From Cypionkella sp. (GTDB lineage: Bacteria; Pseudomonadota; Alphaproteobacteria; Rhodobacterales; Rhodobacteraceae), in assembly GCA_018063485.1 (NCBI GenBank), contig JAGPBG010000174.1:1-5531 (forward strand): 5,531 nt of DNA, read 5' to 3'. Both the position numbers and the translations under genes were made by a program. Positions 1-5,531 of the stretch are shown here, piece after piece. Within the stretch, counting starts at the first letter, position 1; each line of letters begins with the position of its first letter. The notes under the pieces are model-generated. The model saw only the letters and a list, made by a program, of their open reading frames with translations. It did not search any database and was not told where the DNA came from.

Positions 1-734
1 AACAGGGCAGGCCCATCCGCGCCCGTGGCGAAAGGTGAATCGTCATCCTGGGGCGATTCCCGAGCGGGAGGCTTTTCAATGGGCTCCACTTTGACAGCGC
101 CCCGCAATTCGGGATCTTCACAGCACTTGGCGTCCGGCGTTTTCGCAGGCTCTGCCGCATCGGGTTCGGCCAAAGCTGCATCGCCCACCGCCCACCAATA
201 GCTGCGGGCAAGGCTGGCGCGGCTGTGGTCGACAAGACCCACATCGGCCCAGAGGCCCGCCGCATCCTCGCCCGGCCGCACCGCCCAGAAATCCTGCGGA
301 GCGGGGGCGATTGCCCCAGCCAGAACCAAAGGCACGCCGATCAGCAGATCCGCCGGAGCCTCGAACGCCGGCACCCTCACCACTTGCCGCAAATGCGCCT
401 CAAGTGCGGCATACCACCCCTGATCCGGCGCAACCACCGGTGAGGGCACATCCTCGCCATAGGCGAAAATCACCAAGGGAAACCGGCGGCCCACCTTGTC
501 GAGGCTGGCCACAAGAACACCGCAAACCCGCTCGCCCCAGATCGCCTCGCCCAGCCAGAACCGGACCGGCCGCGCGCCACGCCAGACGCTTTCCCAAGTC
601 TCGCCAAGGCCGTGTCTGGCCTCGGCCAGCACCTGATCCAGCCAGGCCTCAAGCTGCGGCCTCAGATTGGCGGGCACGCCCTGTTCAACAAAATCGCCCT
701 TCGCCGGATGTTTGCCGTAAACAGCGAGCGCCAT
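1..734 (-). CDS. tagF: TagF (ImpM) T6SS accessory/repressor protein, 3' end outside window
   Basis: Translating the minus strand from the ATG at 734 gives an open frame of 244 codons with no stop before the window edge, so the C-terminus is missing. It begins MALAVYGKHPAKGDFVEQG. The GKxPxxGDFV block (residues 7-16), the FWLG..WG segment (59-67) and the GVLVASLDKVGRRFPL block (72-87) are typical of the TagF/ImpM (DUF2094) family; SYWWAVG (178-184) resembles the family's late conserved tryptophan motif. TagF proteins are cytoplasmic and repress T6SS assembly post-translationally; in Agrobacterium this works through Fha and opposes the PpkA kinase pathway. The ATG lies 2 bases after the tssM stop, with GGGG 8 bases upstream, which fixes the start. 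After about residue 185 the protein becomes rich in Ala, Pro, Glu and Asp and holds a Cys-Cys pair (204-205). This could be a linker to a second domain, since Agrobacterium TagF is fused to a PppA phosphatase, or an insertion before the end of the domain. The family call is secure; the domain architecture beyond the edge is unknown. Confidence 0.9.
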   Translation of the reverse strand, partial: MALAVYGKHPAKGDFVEQGVPANLRPQLEAWLDQVLAEARHGLGETWESVWRGARPVRFWLGEAIWGERVCGVLVASLDKVGRRFPLVIFAYGEDVPSPVVAPDQGWYAALEAHLRQVVRVPAFEAPADLLIGVPLVLAGAIAPAPQDFWAVRPGEDAAGLWADVGLVDHSRASLARSYWWAVGDAALAEPDAAEPAKTPDAKCCEDPELRGAVKVEPIEKPPARESPQDDDSPFATGADGPAL

Positions 735-736
735 GA

Positions 737-3700
737 TCAAAGCCCCGTCGGGCAGCGGAATTCGCGCAGCTCTGACAAATTGAACGGGTTGACCAGCGAA
801 TTGACGCGGATTTCATAGGTGATGTTGCGCCCGCCGATTACATAGCTGACCTGCATCACATCCCCAACCTGACGCGGATTGCCGGCGCGCAGAAACTGCA
901 TGAAGGCCCAGGGCCCTTGGAACAGCACCTGGCTCTGGCGATTGTTCATCTCGGGCAGAAGCTGCAACGAGGTATTGCTGCCCGCCCCCGGCCAAGTGAT
1001 CGTCACCGGCGAATTGCCCGCCTGGCGCATCTGGATCGGTTGATCATCAACCACCAGCACCGATTGTTTGATGCGGTCATGCGCGGCAGTCTGATTGACC
1101 GTCACCTCAAGTGCCACTGTCGGGCTGCGACCGGGGAAGAACGCATCGCGGATGCGCGCCGCGCGCTGGAACTGGCGCAAGGTCTGCAAGGACATCTTGC
1201 CCGCCAGCGGGCTGTCTTCGCGCCAGGTCCAGTCTCCCGCGCCCATGTTGGCATGCACCGCCAGATTGGCGTTGAAAAACCGGTCCAGAATCCCATCGGG
1301 CGCGAAGAGTTGCGCAAATTCCGACAAAGGCACCTGCCGCGTTGGGCTGTTGGCAAAAGGATAGCGGTTCGACACGATGTTTTCGCAAGAGGCCACCACC
1401 TGCGTCGTCAATTCCGCATTGATCTGCGCGATGGTGGATGAGGCTGCACTGCCTTCGAAATCATCCACCGCCTCGGAGACCATCCGGCTCAACTCGGGCG
1501 GCAAGCGCGACGCCGCCGTGCGCAATTGCCCGATCAGCGCTGGCATTTGTGCCGCAGCCTCTGCCTGATTGAAGCCTGCTGCAATCACCAACCCCTGCTG
1601 GATCGAGCCAAGGCTTGCCAGCAGCGCATCAATCGGGCGTTGCCCCGGAGTCCCTTCAAGCAAAGCGTGGTATTCGGCAAATTGCACCTCGATATCCGCG
1701 CCGGGGATCACCGGCTCGCCCGCTGAACCGGCAACACCGGCGCGCTTTTGCGACTTGCCCGCCGCCAGTGCCAGATCGAGCCCGATCCGTTTCAGGCCGG
1801 AAGTGCGCTGCAACAGGCGTTCGTTCAAAAGATCACCCGCCGCGCCCAAGGCCTTGCCTGCCGCCTCGGCGTCCACTCCCGGCTGATCGGCAACGCCTTG
1901 CGGGGCCTCGGTCAATCTGGTTTGCGCCGTGATGCCCTCCACCAGTTTCAGGATCGGCGAGGTGGCGGGCGACGAGGCCGCCGAGAGCGCCTGATAGGCG
2001 GGTTTGTCTGCCGCCATCGGCGCAAGTCTGATATTGCTCAGCACCGCCTCCCAAGCCGCCAGAAAATCCTCGCGGTAGCGGCGCAGCAATTCCGGCCCCA
2101 GCCGATCAAGCTGTTCGGAGATTTTGGCCGCCGCCGCCTGATCGCCCATCACCCATTGTTCGTTCTCCAGCTTGCGGGCCACTTCGCCCAACTGATCCAG
2201 AAAGAACTCATGGAATCCGGCATAGGTATAAAGCGCGGGGATCGTCAGATTGCCCAGATCGCTGCCGTCAATGGTTTCAAACACCAGACGCGAATCCGGT
2301 CCGGCGGCCTCGACCAGATTGAAATCGGCCAGCCCCGAGAAGGGCGCCGTTGCGACGATCAGCGAATAGGCCTGATCAGCCACGCTCATCCGCGCCAGAA
2401 TGATCTCGGCCTTGTCCACAAGATCGGCGCTCAACGTCACCTGCGGCGAGGTGGTGTCGTCCAGTTCCAGCATCGCCTGAAGGTGGTTTTCCAACATCTG
2501 CCGCGCCGGTTCCTGAGTGATACCGGGGAACATCACCTGCTCCCAATCCTGCCGGAACCAAGCCCGCACCAGATCATCTTGCGGCGCGGGGGCAGCGCCG
2601 CCCAAGAGTTTGTAAACCTTCAGCGTTTCATAAATCGCCAATGTCTCATTGGCCAAGACGAACTGCTGCAACTGCTCTTCCACGCGCAACACCAGACGCG
2701 GGCGGAACAGCCGCTCAAGCCCTTGGGCATAGGCATCTCGTGAGGCCTGCCGGATGGCGCCCTGCTGCGACAGGCCAAAGCCGCGTGACCAATCGCTGGT
2801 TTCTTCTTCGGGGCTTTCATAGCCCGATGGCATGGTGCGCAAAAGCTGCAACTCATTGCCAACACGCATGAAATCGGTGTCTTTGACCTCAACCGCCTGC
2901 AAATCGGTGGTGGCCGCCAGCTCATAGTCCGCCATTGCCGCCTGTGCTGAATCCACCAGCGCGCGGTTGTTGAAATAGCTGAAGGTCCAGGCAGCAAGCA
3001 TCGCAACCGAAGCCAAGACCAAGGCGCTGGTGGTGGCGATCCGCCGCACCGAGGAGCGACGCACTGCCTTGCGATCATAGCTGACCCAGCCCTGTTCGCC
3101 AAAAATCACCTTGGTCAGAAGATCATGCAGGAAGAAACTCTTGCCCTTGCCCGACATCAGACCCGCCGCGTCGCCGCCAAAACTGCGGCTCATCGCGCCC
3201 AGAACCTGATCAATCGGCGTGCCTTCCTGAGTGCCGGAACTGAAATAAAATCCGCGCAAGATGGCGCTGGTTTTATAGCGAGTGGGTTCAAACACCTGCC
3301 GCAGGAAACTCTCGATCTCATCCTTGAGCAGCGCCATTTGCCCCGGCAGGCCGAAAATCGCGATCCGGTTCACGCCGTCAGGTTCTTCGGACAAACGGTC
3401 GATCACCTCATCGGAAAGGCGCGCGACCAGTTGGTCAAACTCGGGGCCAACGCGATCATAGGTTTGCTCTTTGCGGTTCTCGGTCTGGAATGTCGCTCCC
3501 CAGACCATCTTGCGCCTGCTGGCCGAAAAGGAACTGAAATACTCGCGGAAACCTGCGATCAGATCGGCCTTGGTAAACATCACATAGACCGGGAAATCCA
3601 CCTTCAACGTCTCATGGATTTCCGCCAGACGCGCGCGCACGGTTTCGGCATGGGCGGCAATCACCTCGGGCGTGGCGTTCATCAGATCCGACACGGAAAA

Positions 3701-4321
3701 CGCCAGAATGACGCCGTTTATCGGCTGTTTCGGGCGGTTGCGTTTCAAGAGGTTCAGGAACGCCGCCCATGAGGCTGAATCGGCCCCGGAGTCGCTGTCG
3801 TGGGTGGTATAGCGGCCTGCGGTGTCGATCAGGATGGCGTCTTCGGCAAACCACCAATCGCAATAGCGGGTGCCGCCAAAGCCTTGCAAGCCGCCTTGAT
3901 TGAGACCCGACAGCGGAAACTTGATCTCGGAATTCACCAGTGCCGTGGTCTTGCCCGACCCCGGTGGGCCGATGATCACATACCAGGGCATATCGTAAAG
4001 ATAGGTCTTGGAATTACCCGATTTTTTCAGCGTCGCCAAAGCCGCCTGCATCCGGCTGGCCAGTTCCTTGCCGTCACCGGTGGGCGAGGTATCCACCACC
4101 AGCGCCTTTTCCAGCGCCGCCTGCCCGCGCCTGCGCCGCAACAGCGCAATCACGCCCCAGATGATCAGGATCAGCAGCAAGATGCCGATCAGCAGCAACC
4201 GCACCCAAACCGCATCAAACGGGTGGCTGTCGCCAAAGCCGATCAAGGGGCCCGCAAACCAGACCACCGCCGAATAGGCCAGAAAGCCGAAAAGGATCAG
4301 CGCGCGTTTCACCCATTTCAT
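737..4321 (-). CDS. tssM: TssM (IcmF/ImpL) T6SS inner-membrane complex protein with intact Walker motifs
   Basis: This complete 1194-residue protein is the inner-membrane core of the T6SS membrane complex, partnering TssL and, in the periplasm, the TssJ lipoprotein. Its length is usual for the family. Two N-terminal hydrophobic helices (about 5-27 and 40-61) are followed by a cytoplasmic domain with Walker A GPPGSGKTT (118-126), Walker B AILIDTAGR (162-170, Asp166) and a TKAD motif (250-253). A third helix (about 428-449) follows a basic stretch (RRSSVRR), and the remaining ~745 residues should be periplasmic. Near the C-terminus are family-typical blocks: RYPFANS (986-992), EFAQLFAPDGILDRFF (1001-1016), WTWR (1031-1034), VNPFNL (1177-1182) and FRCP (1188-1191). 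Some TssM proteins have lost the NTP-binding motifs; this one keeps them, as in Agrobacterium, where ATP hydrolysis by TssM changes TssL and promotes Hcp recruitment. The start overlaps the tssL stop as ATGA and has a GGGAAGAG-like ribosome site 8 bases upstream. The only cysteines are Cys154, Cys979 and Cys1190. The identification is very secure. Confidence 0.97.
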   Translation of the reverse strand: MKWVKRALILFGFLAYSAVVWFAGPLIGFGDSHPFDAVWVRLLLIGILLLILIIWGVIALLRRRRGQAALEKALVVDTSPTGDGKELASRMQAALATLKKSGNSKTYLYDMPWYVIIGPPGSGKTTALVNSEIKFPLSGLNQGGLQGFGGTRYCDWWFAEDAILIDTAGRYTTHDSDSGADSASWAAFLNLLKRNRPKQPINGVILAFSVSDLMNATPEVIAAHAETVRARLAEIHETLKVDFPVYVMFTKADLIAGFREYFSSFSASRRKMVWGATFQTENRKEQTYDRVGPEFDQLVARLSDEVIDRLSEEPDGVNRIAIFGLPGQMALLKDEIESFLRQVFEPTRYKTSAILRGFYFSSGTQEGTPIDQVLGAMSRSFGGDAAGLMSGKGKSFFLHDLLTKVIFGEQGWVSYDRKAVRRSSVRRIATTSALVLASVAMLAAWTFSYFNNRALVDSAQAAMADYELAATTDLQAVEVKDTDFMRVGNELQLLRTMPSGYESPEEETSDWSRGFGLSQQGAIRQASRDAYAQGLERLFRPRLVLRVEEQLQQFVLANETLAIYETLKVYKLLGGAAPAPQDDLVRAWFRQDWEQVMFPGITQEPARQMLENHLQAMLELDDTTSPQVTLSADLVDKAEIILARMSVADQAYSLIVATAPFSGLADFNLVEAAGPDSRLVFETIDGSDLGNLTIPALYTYAGFHEFFLDQLGEVARKLENEQWVMGDQAAAAKISEQLDRLGPELLRRYREDFLAAWEAVLSNIRLAPMAADKPAYQALSAASSPATSPILKLVEGITAQTRLTEAPQGVADQPGVDAEAAGKALGAAGDLLNERLLQRTSGLKRIGLDLALAAGKSQKRAGVAGSAGEPVIPGADIEVQFAEYHALLEGTPGQRPIDALLASLGSIQQGLVIAAGFNQAEAAAQMPALIGQLRTAASRLPPELSRMVSEAVDDFEGSAASSTIAQINAELTTQVVASCENIVSNRYPFANSPTRQVPLSEFAQLFAPDGILDRFFNANLAVHANMGAGDWTWREDSPLAGKMSLQTLRQFQRAARIRDAFFPGRSPTVALEVTVNQTAAHDRIKQSVLVVDDQPIQMRQAGNSPVTITWPGAGSNTSLQLLPEMNNRQSQVLFQGPWAFMQFLRAGNPRQVGDVMQVSYVIGGRNITYEIRVNSLVNPFNLSELREFRCPTGL
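743..746 (-). promoter_or_regulatory. Weak ribosome binding site for tagF, inside the tssM coding end
   Basis: The minus strand reads GGGG, then 8 bases that include the tssM TGA stop, then the tagF ATG. The match to Shine-Dalgarno is weak, so tagF translation probably depends partly on ribosomes finishing tssM 2 bases upstream. Confidence 0.35.
4318..4321 (-). other. ATGA stop/start overlap between tssL and tssM
   Basis: On the minus strand the bases read ATGA: the ATG of tssM (4321-4319) shares two bases with the TGA of tssL (4320-4318). Such overlaps usually indicate translational coupling by ribosomes re-initiating after termination, which would keep the two membrane partners in balance. 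The overlap is seen directly; coupling is inferred. Confidence 0.85.
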
Positions 4322-5531
4322 TGCAGCGTCTCTTCCCGCTTGATCATGATCTCAACCCGCCGGTTGGCCGCGCGCCCGTCATCAGTGGCATTGTCGCCAA
4401 TCGGGTTGGCCTCGCCCTTGCCCTCAACCTGGAAACGGGTGTTGTCGTCGATTTTGGCCGCAAGAACCTTCATCACCGCATCGGCACGGGCCTGCGACAG
4501 ATCATGGTTGTTCTTGAACCGCCCGCGCCCACTCATCGGCACGTTATCGGTATAGCCGTCTATCAGGATTGGCCCCGGTTCCTTGTTCAGCACCGCCGAG
4601 ATGCGGGTGCCAAGATCATTGAATTCGGGCTTGGTGTCGGCCTTGCCACTGGCGAAAAGGGCGACGTTGTTGACGCGGATATAGATGAAATCACCGGCCA
4701 CATCGACCTCGACCAACTTCGAGTCGATATCGTCCTTCATGGCCTCGCGAATACGGTCAAGCTGATCTGTCTTGGTCAGAGCCACCGTGTCGACTGCCAG
4801 CGGGGTAAAGGCCGCAGCGCGCACCAGATCGACCGGGGTTTGCGGTGTAATGGTCAGAAGGCGTTGGCTGACCATGCTGCCTTCGCCCGAAATCATCATC
4901 GAAAGGCCGAGATAGGCCCCAAGCAGAACCAGACCCAGCCCCGAGGCGACCACCCACATCGGGGTGCCGCCAAAGCGGCGGCGACCGCCCAGCATAACCG
5001 GCTGCCAATGCGGAGAAATATCGTCATCAGGGCGATTTTTCACCCGGCGCAGGGACTGGTAGATCATCGAGCGGATGCGCGACAGTTCCACCGCGCCATT
5101 GGGGGCCGAACGATACTGGCCCTCGAAACCCAGCGACAGGCAAGTCAGCGCCAGTTCCAGAAGTTGAAATCGTTGCGCGGGCGCTTGCAGCGCCTTTTCC
5201 ACCTCCTGGAAAAACCCCACGCCCGAGGTGCGGCGGTTGAAGAACCGCGCCACCATTGAATATTGAATCCAGATATGGCGATCGGTGCCGGGGATATTTT
5301 GCACAATGTCATCGGCGGTGCCGCACAGCAGATATTTCGCCACTTGGGTTTCATGGGCGTCAATGCCCGCTTCAAGGCAGTTCTTCTCGAAGCCCTCGAT
5401 CTCGCGGGTGACATATTCCATCAGCGGAACGGCTTCCATTTCGACCATCTGGGTGCGCAAACGGCCAAACAGGATCAGCAGATTTGCCGCCGCTGCCAGC
5501 ATCGGGCTTTTGGGACCACCGGCCCCAAGAC
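4318..5531 (-). CDS. tssL: TssL (DotU/ImpK) with C-terminal OmpA-like peptidoglycan-binding domain, 5' end outside window
   Basis: This is an inner-membrane T6SS protein that binds TssM. The frame stays open to the right edge. The first in-window ATG (5502) gives 394 residues, but the upstream codons read LGAGGPKSP and run straight into the DotU domain, so the real start is probably outside. Numbered from that ATG: the cytoplasmic DotU domain covers about 1-155 and includes AAANLLILFGRLR (4-16), KYLLCGTADDIVQNIPG (56-72) and LGFEGQYR (124-131). One membrane helix spans about 182-203. The periplasmic part ends in an OmpA-like domain (about 271-388) with GYTDNVP (316-322), LSQARADAV (335-343) and GRAANRRVEI (376-385). 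Asp319 and Arg339 align with the diaminopimelate-binding pair of OmpA. Such 'evolved' TssL proteins anchor the complex to the cell wall themselves, where other systems use a separate protein such as TagL. In Agrobacterium the N-terminal tail of TssL is phosphorylated by PpkA and recognised by Fha; the equivalent region is not visible here. It overlaps tssM by 4 bases. Confidence 0.95.
   Translation of the reverse strand, partial: LGAGGPKSPMLAAAANLLILFGRLRTQMVEMEAVPLMEYVTREIEGFEKNCLEAGIDAHETQVAKYLLCGTADDIVQNIPGTDRHIWIQYSMVARFFNRRTSGVGFFQEVEKALQAPAQRFQLLELALTCLSLGFEGQYRSAPNGAVELSRIRSMIYQSLRRVKNRPDDDISPHWQPVMLGGRRRFGGTPMWVVASGLGLVLLGAYLGLSMMISGEGSMVSQRLLTITPQTPVDLVRAAAFTPLAVDTVALTKTDQLDRIREAMKDDIDSKLVEVDVAGDFIYIRVNNVALFASGKADTKPEFNDLGTRISAVLNKEPGPILIDGYTDNVPMSGRGRFKNNHDLSQARADAVMKVLAAKIDDNTRFQVEGKGEANPIGDNATDDGRAANRRVEIMIKREETLQ
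4330..4337 (-). promoter_or_regulatory. Likely ribosome binding site for tssM, inside the tssL coding end
   Basis: The minus strand reads GGGAAGAG here, followed by 8 bases and then the tssM ATG. The purine-rich match to the Shine-Dalgarno sequence is imperfect but well spaced and supports the chosen tssM start. It lies within the last codons of tssL. Confidence 0.5.

Noticed and set aside
311..736. Plus-strand open frame of 141 codons, very rich in Pro and Arg
   Set aside because: It is antisense to tagF, whose translation shows clear TagF family motifs. The Pro/Arg-rich composition is typical of a reverse-strand artefact.
732..740. TGATCA palindrome at the tssM/tagF junction as a possible regulatory site
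   Set aside because: It is six bases, formed by the stop codon and spacer next to the start codon. A palindrome this short is expected by chance and no second copy forms an operator.
1748..2743. Plus-strand open frame of 331 codons
   Set aside because: It lies wholly antisense to tssM, and its translation is rich in Arg, Gln and His with no recognisable domain, as expected from the reverse strand of a GC-rich gene. The opposite frame is unmistakably TssM.
3125..3772. Plus-strand open frame of 215 codons
   Set aside because: It is antisense to the TssM cytoplasmic domain and shows no family motif; it is explained by codon bias of the real gene.
3800..4555. Plus-strand open frame of 251 codons spanning the tssL/tssM junction
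   Set aside because: It is antisense to the Walker region of tssM and the end of tssL, with low-complexity Gln/Arg-rich translation. It is a shadow frame.
4321..5259. Plus-strand open frame of 312 codons
   Set aside because: It is antisense to the clear DotU and OmpA-like domains of TssL. It has an Arg/His/Gln-rich composition and no recognisable motif.

Overview
This window is a segment of a type VI secretion system (T6SS) gene cluster. It holds three genes, all on the minus strand, in the transcription order tssL (impK) -> tssM (impL) -> tagF (impM). The window is almost entirely coding. tssL enters across the right edge, tssM is complete, and tagF leaves across the left edge. No RNA gene, mobile element, CRISPR array, long repeat or terminator was seen.

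The base composition is GC-rich by eye. The ImpK-ImpL-ImpM order matches the imp clusters of Rhizobium and Agrobacterium, and TssL carries a fused OmpA-like peptidoglycan-binding domain. Together these suggest an alphaproteobacterium, possibly of the Rhodobacterales. That assignment rests on gene order and protein style, not on a marker gene.

Layout by region: 5531-4318 (-) is TssL, with a cytoplasmic DotU domain, one membrane helix and a periplasmic OmpA-like domain. Its true start is probably beyond the window. 4321-737 (-) is TssM/IcmF, 1194 residues with three membrane helices, an intact cytoplasmic Walker-type NTPase domain and a large periplasmic part. 734-1 (-) is the first 244 codons of TagF, ending in an acidic, proline-rich stretch cut by the window edge.

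The genes are tightly packed. tssL and tssM share an ATGA overlap, and tssM and tagF are 2 bases apart, so they are very likely co-transcribed and translationally coupled. TssL and TssM form the inner-membrane part of the T6SS membrane complex; the TssL OmpA-like domain would anchor it to peptidoglycan. TagF is a known post-translational repressor of T6SS assembly. I see no sign of an undescribed system here. The points worth a second look are the TssL start, the TagF tail, and a lone pair of periplasmic cysteines in TssM.
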